Shown: positions 1 through 11,550 of the stretch, piece by piece
Layout: every line of letters starts with the position of its first letter
How positions within the stretch are numbered: the first letter of the stretch is position 1
Assembly: GCF_022539665.2 (NCBI RefSeq)
Contig: NC_081339.1
Location: forward strand, 3,404,517 to 3,468,516
Source: Daphnia carinata
Lineage: Eukaryota; Arthropoda; Branchiopoda; Diplostraca; Daphniidae
Direction of reading: 5' to 3'
Length of the DNA: 64,000 nucleotides
Translations under genes and position numbers: made by a program
The notes under the pieces: model-generated
The model's database searches: none
The model's input: the letters and a program-made list of their open reading frames with translations, nothing else
Told to the model about the DNA's origin: nothing

Positions 1-327
1 AGCAAGAGAAAGCAACCTGCAAAGAAACGTGCAAAGAAGGAATACACACCATTCCCTCCGGCACCACCAGAGAGCAAGGTCGACAAGTTGCTGGCTACTG
101 GCGAATATTTCTTGAAAGAAGAACAGCGTAAGCAGCGCAAAAAGAACGAGAACCAAGAAAAACAAGAACAAGCGGAAGTCCGAAGAAAAGAGCGACGAGA
201 AAGCGCGTTTATTCCACCACAAGAACCAAGCTCGTCTGGAACCAAATCAGCCACAGCTTCGGACGTGAACGTAGAAGAGTTAAAAAATAAAATTCGAAAA
301 AGCCAAGCTAAAAGTAAACGTGTGTAA
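1..327 (+). CDS. KRR1: KRR1 small-subunit processome component, C-terminal end (partial)
   Basis: The window opens inside this reading frame, which runs 109 codons to TAA at 325-327. KRR1 (dribble in Drosophila) is a nucleolar KH-domain protein needed for early 18S rRNA processing in the SSU processome. What is seen is only the basic C-terminal tail: the blocks [16 protein letters not shown] and [11 protein letters not shown], followed by a Lys/Arg/Glu-rich stretch and AFIPPQE. As I recall the family, this order (YTPFPP, GEYFL, AFIPP) is the conserved KRR1 tail. The KH domain lies to the left of the window. The gene converges on the GALNT2-like gene, whose stop codon is 255 bp away. Confidence 0.9.
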   Translation, partial: SKRKQPAKKRAKKEYTPFPPAPPESKVDKLLATGEYFLKEEQRKQRKKNENQEKQEQAEVRRKERRESAFIPPQEPSSSGTKSATASDVNVEELKNKIRKSQAKSKRV

Positions 328-581
328 AACTTAGCAAAATTCCCAACTGACTGAAATATAAACGGTAAATAATGGCACTATAATTGTATTCATAGTCAAG
401 AGTATGTAAAAAGGTAAATTTATAAGGTCTGGCACAAATTTCAAGCTCCATCAATGAAGACGCTGCTCCATCTGTCTGTGACTAGAACGTTGTTGATTTT
501 CAGCGGGATCATTTACGATGGTTGCGTACGTCAGAAAGAAGTCCATGGATCTCGTTTTGCCATAAATGAAAGGATTAGTTC

Positions 582-2976
582 TCAGCGAGTAAATATGAAC
601 TCTTGGGTATCTAGCTGTGGATTGCATTCCTGTACGGTAATTTCTTGAGCATTTCGTGCGTCAAGACATAGATTGGAGAGTCTGTGAATGACGGTAACAC
701 CACGCAATTGGCCCCTTTCCAGTTTGTCCCACAGCTGATCGTTGCTGGAGCTGCAGGGCAATGTGATTACTTGGGCTCCAATGTATGCTGGGTTAGGCGG
801 CGCCAGACACCAAGAGCCATGACGTAATCGACCAGCAAGGTACAGCCATGCCTGCGAACCCGGACAATGTATGTAAGTCAATCTTAAGTTCATCTTTTCT
901 TTTGACTTGTACCTGATTGCCACCCGTCATATGGCATGCATATAGGCCAATATGGCTGCCGGCACCGCGGCCGTAGGTGTCGAAACACAGCGATTTATAT
1001 TTTATGGCACCTGAGTTAGTACCACTTGGGTCACGCACTGTGGGCAAATGCTTCAATAGCTCGGGATATACGTTTTCAACGTACCACTTGAAAGGTTTGC
1101 AACCCAAACTCTCGCGAAGTGCGAGGCGGTCGGTGATGCTGTGAATATTTCATTAAGAGTACTGAAATGTTAGTGCTTAACACGTGGTATTACTTTCCGA
1201 ACGACACGGTTCTAGCCATTGGCACGGCAGCAAAGTAGTACTTTTTGTACTCGTCCATCCAAACCTCCGCCGCCCTATTTTTTAAAATGAACTTTGAAAC
1301 TCATCAAAACAGATATTGGTTTATAGATTCTTGTTACCTGCGAGTGTTCCGGGCAAAGATCGTTCCGGAACCACCTAGGGACGAACAATTTATTTTTTAG
1401 TGGCCCTTCTCTTGTATAGTTTTTTTTTATAAATTAACCTGGAAAAGAGTACGGGTGTTGTTTACGAAAAACATGACCTACTCTGCTGCAAGGAACGATT
1501 TCCAAGCGGCCACCACATTGCCATGTGCGGAATGAAATCTCTGTTCGTGATGAAACCATTAATAGTGAATGGATCAAAGAACGGTTTTGAGCTCACACGT
1601 AATTCAATGATCGTTAACACTGAGTTTCACCTACCCAGATTTTCGCCTCCCCAGATATCCATTTGAAGATCGTAGGCACCTAGCTTGTGAAAATATTTGC
1701 GGTCAATGACGAATAATCCACCAGCAATCATAGGTGTTCTGTCGAATTTCATTATATAGTGTTAGGTGATTACGAAACGTACGCAAAATATGTTACCTAA
1801 TCGGTATAGTCGGGTCGTTCTTCCTGCGAGCTTTTTCTTCAGCCGGCAATAGCTCCCATTTAAAAACTAAATTCCAATCGAACCCTCCTCGGAGTTCAGT
1901 TGAAGCTGCAATATACTGAAAACTATCCATTGCTATTACATCAATGACAGGGCAAACAATTCTCGTTCGATCCTTGGTTAAATTCAACAAAATTAAACTA
2001 AAAATAAAAAATGTGCCAAAAAAATACGAAATACTTCGGCTACACGAGCGAGCAGCGGTTCTAACCAGCCATCGTTGCACTCACAATGAGAATCCAAAAA
2101 TGTTAGAAACTCCCCTAAAAAAACCAAAAACAATCAATAGTAATAATAGTTGTATTTTGCGAGATATCAAGGGTTTTTTTCTTTTACCTGTTGCAACTTC
2201 GGCGCCTTTGACGCGAGATCTGACTAGGCCTTCGCGTTTCGAATTTCGCACCAATATAACCTTCTCTATTTGGACCAGTTCTTTTCCATCACTAGCTAAA
2301 ACTTTGATTTTTGGAATTGATTGAAACTAAAAATTTACATTTTCCATACCATCATTGCTGAAATCATCAACAAGGATGATTTCCTTGATTAGATGAGCAG
2401 GACTTCGGTTGAGCACACTAACAATTGTGCGCAATAATGTTGATCTGGCTTCATTATGGAAGGTAATAATTACACTAGTTGAAGGTAAATCCTTGGGAAA
2501 TTCTAAATCAAGGCATCTACAAAATATTTTTTCAAAAATAATTCGTTTCACTGCACTGATTTTGAATGAGATTATGCACTCACTTTCTATGCCGGTAATC
2601 TGGGATAACACGATTAGACTCTAACACATCACTAGCTTCTTGGTTGAATTTATTATTATGATAAGCATCTTCTCCAGGTTTCAGTCGTCCTTTAGAGATG
2701 TATGCTTTTTCGTTGAAATATGCCAAAGATGAGTTGAAAACAGTTAGGTCTATGGCAGCAAGTTCATCCTTTTTCAGCTTTAGCCGCAGAGCCTTATTTC
2801 CAACATCCTTCTAGAAGCAAAAAAAAATTGTTACACGTTTTTTTTTCTTTTTCTCATAACTTCTGTATAGATTTAAGTATGTTCCAACTTACCTTATTTC
2901 CCAACATGCAAACAAACAAGCCTACGCCGAAAACCCATAACAGGGAATAGGCTAGCAGTTTGTATTTACGTTTCAT
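582..2976 (-). CDS. GALNT2: Polypeptide N-acetylgalactosaminyltransferase, GALNT2/pgant2-like
   Basis: Type II Golgi enzyme that starts mucin-type O-glycosylation by moving GalNAc from UDP-GalNAc to Ser/Thr. About ten exons are readable on the minus strand: start ATG at 2976, exon 1 about 2893-2976, then about 2584-2810, 2350-2516, 2188-2326, 2035-2114, 1797-1968, 1635-1738, and several more down to the stop at 582. Features in order: short cytosolic tail MKRKYK, a transmembrane anchor near residues 8-26, the GT-A core [13 protein letters not shown] and [13 protein letters not shown], the metal-binding D-x-H in [54 protein letters not shown], then [15 protein letters not shown] and a C-terminal ricin-type lectin domain with CFDTYGRG and NLCLDARN. 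The wording of the core is closest to GALNT2. No frame breaks were seen. Paralogue assignment is less certain than the family. Confidence 0.88.
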
Positions 2977-5282
2977 TCCGGATCGATATCACTGACGTTT
3001 AGCTGGGGAAAGCAAGACCATCCTTTTTGCCAGAGGTCTGAAAACCGAATGAACGTTGTTGGACTAGGGCCAAGCAATTTCTATTCCCAGTCGAGTTTCT
3101 CGTGCAGGTTTTCTTTCGAGGAACGGCAAAATGACTAGAAGACACGCTTTCCATGTACGGGTCGAAATCTCTTAACACACTTTTTGGTTTCCGCGTTCAC
3201 TTCATAGCAACAACATCGAAATAAATATCCTTTAGTGTTTGACATTTGACTGCTGCGCCCCTAGTTGCCTTGTAGAAAACTACTACGAATTTCTCTCGAA
3301 CGACATCTAAAGCTATCCTTTAAAAAAAGTAGTTCCCGAAAATTCAAATAATGGTGTTCAGCGCAATTCGGTCGTCACGTGACTTATTCCGATTTATTTT
3401 CTTGCGAATGCAGACTTAGTGAGCCCAGTAGTTAATCAATTGCATTAAATACAGTTTTTCTAAATGTCAGGATAGTTACTCTAGAAAAAACAAACGTTTT
3501 TAGGCAGCTGCAAATAAGTTGACTGGAAAAAGGGGGATCGTGTAATTCACCTGTGAAACATGTGACAACCAGAATGAAAAAGCGGGTCGGTAGCTAATGT
3601 GACGAGCTTTTTGTAAACCGTCAACTTTAAATTTTAAGCCCCGCAGTAAAAACAAATGAAATTGTTTGTGTTACTGTCTTTCATTACAAATGGAGCACAG
3701 ACAGATAAGACATGGGGACGTCTATAAGGATGCGTGTTCCCGATTCCTAAATTGCTGTCTGCTGTGCTTTTCCCGCGCTAATACCGCCCTGAGGTATCAC
3801 AAATTATTCTATCCTCAAGAAATAGCGCGTAGGAACTTCATTGTCTACCGCGAAACACTTTTTGAAATTTCGTTGGTCAACTTAACGGCTGTTAAACTAG
3901 TTTTCCGTTTAACTGGTTCAATTTTTCTTTTGGAATTTAGAAATTTGGAAGTGCTAAGGAGGGTAGCCTAATCACGCACGGTTGTCAGCGAGAAACGGTA
4001 CCAACAAATGGAGACGCATCATCTTTCATCTCTGCCTGTCAGGTAATAAACCAACTCACAGTTGTTATTATTATTTCCCGCATGCCTGGCATTTCTACTT
4101 GGCCATAATTGTCAGCGTAATCGTAGGCTCTCATCTGCATTATTACTTTTATCGGATGAGTGAATAATTTGGCAAAGTTGGTTTTCTCGTGATGGCTTCA
4201 TCCAGTGGTTTCAAGGATAGATTTTGGAACTATTGAGCATCAATGAATTTTATTTCAGACATTGGCCTAGCGTATAAACCTGATGAAGCATCCCATTCAA
4301 AGGGGCTTTGGGTCTTCCGGTACGCTAGAACAATAGTAATACTAACTCAAAGACTTTATTATTATTATCATTGTTCTTGCTGTAGTTGCTGTTCTTCTTC
4401 TTTAAAGTTTCTGTACCCGATAAAAATGGGGAATTTCGCTTGCGGAATATACGGTATTTGAAGTAAAAGTGGGGCTTCCCAAAGGGGATAAAGCTATCAC
4501 AAGTAGAAAATTTTCCTGGAAGTGTGTTGCGCCCATGTGATGCAATGCTAGATTGCTGATGCAACATATATTTGTTTATAGAACGGCTAAACAATCGATT
4601 GTATTCGGTGTAATCTAATTGCAACAATCTATTTGAATTTAAAGTCGGTAATTAAATCCTAGGACAGATTTAAAACTGATCAACATTTAATTGGCTTTTC
4701 TGGATATTCCCATGACAAAAGATTAGCGAATGGCACAACTCTTACCACATAAATAGCAAAAACCAGCAGAACCAGATTTTTTAATACTGCTATCGTTTGG
4801 TTGAAATCGGATATGGTTGACGACGATGTTTGATAATATAGACTGTTCCTTATAAAGACTAATATAATTGAATTTTTCAATCTGTAGACGAAAATGTATT
4901 CCTCAACCTTGAAATCAGACGGTGAGTGTGGACGACTTTTCGAAGGATGGACTTGGATTTTAATTCAAAGACCTTGAGAGGTATTATTATATAGCTGCAC
5001 GATAACACATCTCGTTTTATAGTAAAACGGCTAGAGGGCAATCATGCTCCTTCACCCATCGCACAATGCCCCTCCTCTTAGTTTTACAGGGTATGTGACC
5101 ACGCTCTTAAAACTTTTGTGCAGTTGCACGATGACTTGGCTACTAGACATTGAGCGTCACAGAGTATAAGAAATCTTGTGTTCGATTGTCCAGTGTCCGT
5201 ACTCGTGTAATGTGGAGGTTCCAGCTGCTGCACTGTTCTTTATCTAATCGCATGAGTTTGTTGTGCAGGTAACAAAGTCACC
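2977..5282. other. Intergenic region between divergent genes
   Basis: No supportable gene is seen. The stretch separates the minus-strand GALNT2-like start (2976) from the plus-strand HTH gene start (5283), so both promoters should lie in it. Open frames such as 3666-3971 (+) are short, have no recognisable domain and no convincing splice pattern, and are treated as chance. Confidence 0.5.
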
Positions 5283-8117
5283 ATGACTGACGATGCCCAG
5301 CAATCTCGTTTCAAGCTAACGTCAACCGTGCCGAAAACTCGCTTAGGATTGTCGCTTGCGGAAAGGATTAAGGTAATCGAAGCCAGACAAATGGGGAAAT
5401 CAATGCGGCAGGTAATAATTTAAAAAATTGTATGTTATAAAAAAATTTCTGCAGTGTTAACGTGTAGAATTTTAAACAATTTTAGTTGGCCACACAGTTT
5501 GGCTGTGGCAAAACGCAGATTCTTAACACTTTGACGCAAAAGGAGCGATACATCCACGAATGGGAGGTTATGGGTCGCAATAATCCTTCGATTGGCGCCC
5601 GCAAGCGTTTTCGACACTCACGTAACGAAAAGATAAACCGGTCGGTTCATGATTGGTATCAGCAACAGACAGCCAGTGGTATCCGAGTTACAGGACCCAT
5701 GTTACAAAATCAAGCAAGACATTATGCAACTCAGCTAGAAATATCAAATTTCGGAGCCAGCAATGGATGGTTAGCAAACTTCAGAAGATTCTACAACATC
5801 GTCAGTGTAAGTAAATACTCAACTGCCATTTCACACCAACATTCCTGTTAGGTAGAACTATGTAAGTTAGAAAGTCAATGTGCGTCGGCGTAGAAGAATT
5901 ACTAGCTGATGATTTTATCAGACACTTTCGCAAGCGTTTCGTAACATCGGCTATTGCATGTTAAGTAGCCGTTGGTAACTAGTTTCAGATGGAAACGTTA
6001 AGTCTCTCATTGCTTTACAAACAATAGCGTTGGGGAGTCAGTAAAGTGGTGACAATTTTGTATAGCATAACATTTTATGGGAACATTATGAAAACAAGGT
6101 CATCCACCTGAGATAACATCTCTGCAAAATAATATACAAAAGTAAAATGAAACCTATATGTTCATACAACGCATCAATAAGGGTAAGATCAGGAAATTAT
6201 TGATCATTGACAAGACAACATTGTGGAGCAAATGCAGAAAAATAGTTCCCTAGTCCCAACATTATTCGTTGATGAAACCTAACATTTTGGCAAACTTCGC
6301 AAGGTATACCATCTCTAGTTGTAACTTGTTTCATTAGATTATGCCACAACTTCTGTTTGAATTAATTGACCTTAAGCGACCCACAATCAGTAGATTTCCA
6401 TGAAACGTGAAGGTTGAAGAGTAGCATTGCAGTTATCGCCTGGTAATAGGAGGCTTCCGCCACTGATATAATGTGACTACCAATCGCGTTAAACCAGAAT
6501 ACTTGTTTAATGCAGTTTTGGTAGTAAACAAGTAAAAAAAAAGAATGTCGATAGTAAAACCGGATGTAATCGTAAAACGATGTGATTTTCTAAGAAAGTA
6601 CCATCAGTTTTGCAGATCAAAATCTTTAGGAAGAACTGCATTTCCGAGCCCCTTCCAAGCTGTCATGAAGCTTGCCTGTCTTTGCCTGTTTGGTAGTTGA
6701 CCTTAGCCAAAATATATTTGTACTGTGGATTGTATTCGTTGGATGAGGAAATTGTTATTTGCTAACCATTACTTATTTCTGTTTGTCTTAGAGCTATACT
6801 CATCTCAAGAAACAGAACCCCAATATCACATTCCATCAATATCACCCCACAGCTAAGAACAAAAATGTTGCTGATCACCAATCAACTTCCTCGAAATTTC
6901 ATGAGTCATCAGAGTTTGTTCCAGTAATTCCTGTGTGTGATACATATGATAGGCAATCTTCTACATTCGTCAGCTCTGCTGAGCAAGATCCGTTGCCGGG
7001 AGAAAATCAACAGCCCTTGGAATTGACAGGCAAACAAGCAAATCTTTCTTCGTCACAAATTGAAAATTGTGTTACAACTTATCACACTACTAAACCACAT
7101 CTATTCAAATTGGTAATGTGCTCTCGTCCATCAACAAATTTAACACTAGACAAAACATACAAAAAAAACGTAATGTCATATTTGTATTTGATTCTATAGC
7201 CCGAAAATTATTCAACAGGAAAAAAAGGGAAAAGGAATCGAAATGAGAAATTTATCAGCTCATCATCAGTAACCAGCCAGTATTGTAAAATCTTTCTTTT
7301 GAGAAAAGAAGTAAAATAAATTGTAATGGTCCTTCTGATTTAGCCGAAAGCGCCAACTTCTTCAAATCCAGAATGCAGAACAACCGTCTTCTTGCCATGA
7401 TGTAAGATTTGAAAATGAAAACATAGGAAACGTCTCAAAGGAGAGGAGAATACCTAGGTTGGTGCCCATAACACCAGTTTTAGGTATGATATAGATATAC
7501 TATACTGGTGTGCTGATTTTCCATCGCAGAATGACTTTGAACTTTAGCAACGCATAATATTCATTTTACTAGATTGCCTTTCGGAATTCGCCAATCTCGC
7601 CTGTGCCAATGGTCTCCTCACCTTGACAATGAAAGACGATTGCGGACATAGGTGGGTGGAGGTTCGACAATCTGCCACCTCCTTTCGTGTACCGAAGCAT
7701 GGTTACCCTGCACATTTAACGCGACTCGTTGTTGACTATAGTCTGCAATATTTCGTTGAAGTGCTTGGCCATTGTGTCCAACATGGATCACTTCATTGTA
7801 ACAGCAACAATCGCAGCCTGAATTATCTAGAAGCTACATCAGTTTTGAGTGCTGTGAACGGCAAATACGTAGTCTGTGCCGGAGTGGAAGCTATTCCGGA
7901 TAGAATGGCTGATGAATTTCGTCCGAAAGCCGTCCAGGAATTTCAAACGGCAAAAAATATGTGTCTTACCCTTCCGGACCACAGATACAGATCAAACCAA
8001 TGTGCCAAATGGATTGATAATCAGTTGGGACCCAATTGCGGAGCATGTAAAGAGGCTACTATTGAGTTTTCTACAGCTCCAATGGATTTACGCTGCACAC
8101 CTTCAAATCACAAGTAA
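5283..8117 (+). CDS. Putative DNA-binding protein with psq-type and CENP-B-type HTH domains
   Basis: Six exons join in frame with GT/AG borders: 5283-5411, 5486-5806, 6792-7112, 7200-7268, 7351-7483 and 7573-8117, giving about 505 residues. Residues about 20-70 (SLAERIKVIEARQMGKSMRQ, then LATQFGCGKTQILNTL) form a pipsqueak/CENP-B N-terminal HTH. Residues about 82-147 form a CENP-B/tigger-type HTH ending in NGWLANFRRFYNI. This pair is the DNA-binding module of pogo/Tigger transposases and of genes domesticated from them. No DDE endonuclease follows. Instead there is a Ser/Gln/Asn-rich, probably disordered middle and a C-terminal region (residues about 325-505) with eleven cysteines, including PNCGAC, that I do not recognise. 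The protein may be a domesticated transposase-derived regulator. The acceptor of exon 5 could also be 8 bp earlier, but then the frame would not be kept. Function is not known. Confidence 0.72.
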
Positions 8118-8423
8118 AAAGAAACCCAATACAATTTTCTGTTATTTACAGCTGTTTTAGAGGCCTTCTGTCCTTTAACGTATAATACTGCACTTTGCTA
8201 TAATCCATTATAATTAGGGTCATATTATGGCAGTTCCTACTAAAAAATAATAATACAAGACCAATGGCTGGTTTCCTAAAATATTTCCATGTAAGTATAG
8301 ATATGATTGCTCAATATGGGAAAACAACTATATCATGTGACTTGTGGCTCAATGGATGAATATTGGCTAGCTATGCCAAATGACTTAGTCAAGCCAACAG
8401 AATCCAATGGACTCAAATTTTTG

Positions 8424-8449
8424 TTTTGGGTAAAGCAGATTGCCATATA
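8424..8449 (+). repeat. Dispersed 26-bp motif, copy 1
   Basis: The 26 bases here match 18149-18174 at 24 positions. The core is ttttgggtaaa followed by gattgccatata. It is AT-rich, non-coding, and recurs three times in the accessory part of the window, which suggests a piece of a short non-autonomous element. Confidence 0.5.
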
Positions 8450-8847
8450 TGTGTACTTTGGCAAACACAATAATTGTGGGAAAGACAGACGTGGTCTGTG
8501 TACACATACATACGTATGTTTGAGTAATATCAAGTCGTTATTGCGTATTATTTTCACACCGCAACAACCAATTACGACTTCAAATTACTCTAACATATTA
8601 TTTATACCTAAAACAAACAGTTATTCTCATTGTTATTAGAATTTAATTCATTACGTTTGCTGCAAAATGCAATACAAAATGAAAAGCTAACAAGGAATAG
8701 TAATAATAATTAAGTTAAGCAAGCAGAATATAGCAAAATAAAATAAGGTTTAGTTATATGTAAATTAAATAAAGTTATTAATTCAAAACATATATTTATA
8801 TGACTAGCATATGTAAAGTTGTATTTAGAGACTTAATTAAAATCTTC

Positions 8848-8911
8848 CCGGTAGATGACGGTAGGTGTACAAAAGAAAAAGGGGGGGGGGGAGTTAAAAC
8901 GGATTGCCATA
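8848..8911 (+). repeat. Dispersed short element, copy 2
   Basis: The block starts with ccggtagatg (8848-8857) and ends with taaaacggattgccata (8895-8911). The same two blocks in the same order and orientation are found at 18094-18103 and 18156-18172, with a different-length middle. Here the middle carries a G run of 11. The arrangement points to a common short repeat family of unknown class. Confidence 0.5.
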
Positions 8912-10254
8912 GATTGCATCAAACTCTCCATTCGGCAACTCAAGTGTGGATATGTTTTTCTTTGATAATTATTTTATTTGCTACTATGCTTTGTCAACTG
9001 CAATCGTGCCCAATATTTTTGCCTTTGCATTTTAGGTCTACTCTTAGGTGATCTATACCTGATCCTGTGTTTTAAAGTGATCTGCTTTCACAGCTACATT
9101 TCTGTGTTCTTTTCCGTTGGTCTATGGTTCTGAATTGAGGCAAGTATATCTATTATGCTATGTCACTAAGTACTATAGGGAAGGGAATAATTGAAGTTGA
9201 TTGAGATCTATTCTGGTTCTCCTGGTATCCATCTCAACAGGTTTTTATTTGCTTTTCAACATCCATTTCATAGTGGTACATGTGGCTTTGATTAATATTA
9301 CCATAAAGACTGCTGAAAATGGGTGTGGTACGGAAACCCAGAAATGGCATGAGTTCAACATCAAACATGGATTAGGTACTTTTCGGTTTTTTGTCTATCG
9401 AAAAAGTATTTTTAATGCTATTATTTTGCATTCACAGAATTTTAGCGGGGGATCAAGTCAAGTCTGGAAGTGTTAGAGGATGGAAGAGTGAGCCTACAGT
9501 TGAAAAAACACAGAGTGCATTACCATTAAGGTATGGGGTAAAGTAATAGAGTATGCACATTGTCTAATGAGAAGTACCATCTTGTGTAAATGAATCTCGT
9601 ATAACAGCAATCCTTTATAGTTCTGTCACAGCTAGAAGCCTCAAATAATTCTGCTTCTCTTGCTAAAGAACAACTTGTCCTTTATGTTCAGAGTGTTGGT
9701 GAAGCTGGGTACTTAAATGACCCTAAAGATATTTCACTTCGTTGGCATTGCAGCGATGAACATCATACATGGACTCTTTAGGTATGAACGGAATTTTCTT
9801 GAAAAAATTTTGAATTTATGACAAAGCATTTCTCCTCCTTTTTGCCAACTATGTCTAATCTACAAAAAAAAAATTTATCCAATAGGAAAGGATTTTCAGT
9901 ATACTGGGAACACAACTATCAACAATGCAACATACTACGGGTGCTATTTTATCATTCAAGAGCCTTATACAAATATTTTCATCTGCAATTTGTATGGCCT
10001 TTCCCAAGCTTCTGCCAGAAGTTGAATCTATGAGTCATGTAAGTCACATGAGCAACAATTGAGATGCTTAATGGTGTTGTTTTTCTTTTCTCAGTATAGG
10101 TTAATAGTAACATTGGATCTGAAAAGATTCTTGGTTGGGGCAAGACACTGAATAAATTGTAATGATTGGATTGATGACATGACATTTCTATACTTCATTC
10201 GGATTCCCGAGACGGTATTCTATATTTAAAAAATTGAAGTGCATATCTGGGCTC

Positions 10255-10615
10255 CCTTCCTTTCCGTAGCCCCGTTTCCCCTTGACTCGTAATAAGCCCG
10301 TAGGGGGTCATGCCCCTACTGTACGGTATATATAAAAACAACATATACCGAGGTTTGGAGGGCTCTGGCCGGAAAGGGGACGTGGGGTGCCGCTTCGTCC
10401 GATGATGTGTTCACGGAGGGTGACGTGGCTGCCCACAAATCCGAACTAAAGGTTAATCGCTCCTGTAAAAATGTTCCAAATCTTCAGCTCTTCTTCCGGC
10501 TTCTCTTAGCCAATCACCGGGTAATCTCCCCGGTGGGTCAACAAGGCAGTGTCTCCCCCTGCCTGGGTTGACGGCAACTTTTGAAAGGGCTATTGTGCCT
10601 TTTTAAAGTTGCAAA
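10255..10615. repeat. GC-rich hairpin-rich block, probable transposable-element fragment
   Basis: This block is much richer in G and C than its flanks and contains a run of perfect short inverted repeats: GTAGGGG/CCCCTAC (10300-10319), CGGTATAT/ATATACCG (10324-10350), CACCGG/CCGGTG (10515-10535), GGCAG/CTGCC (10545-10563) nested inside GTCAAC/GTTGAC (10537-10572), and AACTTT/AAAGTT just after. On the minus strand a short frame stays open over roughly 10470-10590. It lies directly beside two SINE-like copies and a MITE. I read it as a fragment of a mobile element, possibly an end or untranslated region of a retroelement, but cannot name the family. Confidence 0.45.
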
Positions 10616-10774
10616 AATAATTGTAATATGCAGAGAATTGTCAATAAAAATTTTTTTATAAAATATTTTTCCAAAATTGTTTCTTTCATTGTCTGTTTTC
10701 GCTGTGTTCACACTTTACGTTTATCAACCTTTTCTTTATTTAGCCTGCTCAACTCATCTTTATTGGTTTTTTTT

Positions 10775-10880
10775 GGTTTACTTTTATATTTAATATTTAG
10801 CTTTACATTAGCTGACATGGGGATCGAACCCTAGTATTCCAGGGTGACAACCGCACGCTTTACCATTATACCAACAATGA
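10775..10880 (-). repeat. tRNA-derived SINE-like element, minus copy
   Basis: Read on the minus strand, the head (10880 down to about 10811) resembles a tRNA: an A-box-like ggtataatggtaaagcg and a B-box ggttcgatcc. The T-arm stem is only three base pairs and the acceptor stem does not close, so this is not a working tRNA gene. The 56-base tail 10775-10830 matches the tail of the plus copy at 11021-11076 with seven differences. Head plus shared AT-rich tail is the typical SINE layout. Confidence 0.65.
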
Positions 10881-10969
10881 ACATATGAACAATTAATGTG
10901 GATTCAATAATAAGCTAATGTGAATTGCATATCTATATAGATAACATAATCCTGAACACTATTATTAAG

Positions 10970-11076
10970 AGCAGCTATGGCATAACAGTAGCGCGCTGGC
11001 CTGTGACGTAAGAAGTCTGTGGTTCGATCCCCATATCAGTTAATGTATAACTAAATAATAAATACAAAAGTAAATC
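10970..11076 (+). repeat. tRNA-derived SINE-like element, plus copy
   Basis: The head contains tggcataacagtagcgcg (A-box-like) and ggttcgatcc (B-box, 11021-11030) at tRNA spacing. The tail 11021-11076 is nearly identical to the inverted copy at 10775-10830, but the two heads differ from each other upstream of the B-box. The pair lies in inverted orientation about 190 bp apart. Confidence 0.65.
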
Positions 11077-11185
11077 GTGTAAATTCGTTTTTATTGTCCC
11101 TCCTTCCACCCACATATCCACCACTATTACATACATTTCAAAACACAAATACAACATACAATACATACACAAATACACTTAAAAC

Positions 11186-11500
11186 TAACCCGTTGGCTGC
11201 CACGCCACCTATCTACAATAGCTACTGTCGCTATCAAAGGGATAACGACCAAGGGGGCCGGCTGGGCCGGGTTGAGACGACGATGAGACCTTTACGGAAA
11301 TGCACATCCCAGGTCTACATCGCCGTCTCGATCAAGGGATTCCCTGTGGTGCATTGCCTTTGGGGCCATTCGGCCAATCTTGGGCAGTGGCGCTGCTCCA
11401 CCCCATGGCAGATAGACCATGGAGCAGAACAGCGCGGCCCGTCCCTGTCAAGCTACAAAAAAAAGGGGATCAAAGTGGGTGGGTGGCAGCCAACGGGTTA
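11186..11500. mobile_element. MITE with 16-bp terminal inverted repeats and TA target duplication
   Basis: The perfect inverted repeat acccgttggctgccac occurs at 11188-11203 and, as its reverse complement, at 11483-11498. Each end is flanked by TA (11186-11187 and 11499-11500). This gives a 311-bp element without a transposase frame, as expected for a Tc1/mariner-type miniature element, since TA duplication is the mark of that superfamily. The interior is more GC-rich than the flanks. A transfer by an unrelated TA-specific transposase is also possible. Confidence 0.75.
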
Positions 11501-11550
11501 ATTCGCAAGACATAATACAACATAAAACAAAACACAACCATACCACGAAC

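Larger units (their letters stand above)
8118..10254. other. AT-rich region, no firm gene; repeat motifs and possible exon remnants
   Basis: No complete gene is supportable. The stretch holds two copies of a dispersed short motif (8424-8449 and 8848-8911, listed separately) and an 11-base G run at 8881-8891. Between 9621 and 10039 two plus-strand exon-like blocks are bounded by acceptor and donor consensus (9621-9781 and about 9885-10038, the second followed by gtaagt). The first reads openly for 49 codons (KEQLVLYVQSVGEAGYLND is part of it) but meets a stop at its 3' border. The second contains hydrophobic sequence such as FSSAICMAFPKLLPEV. They may be remains of a gene; no family could be named. 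Confidence 0.35.

Noticed and set aside
3666-3971. 101-codon plus-strand frame upstream of the HTH gene
   Set aside because: No recognisable domain, no splice context and composition like the surrounding intergenic DNA.
10811-10880. Possible functional tRNA gene on the minus strand
   Set aside because: A-box and B-box are present, but the T-arm stem has only three pairs and no acceptor stem closes; the shared tail with another copy marks it as a SINE-like element.
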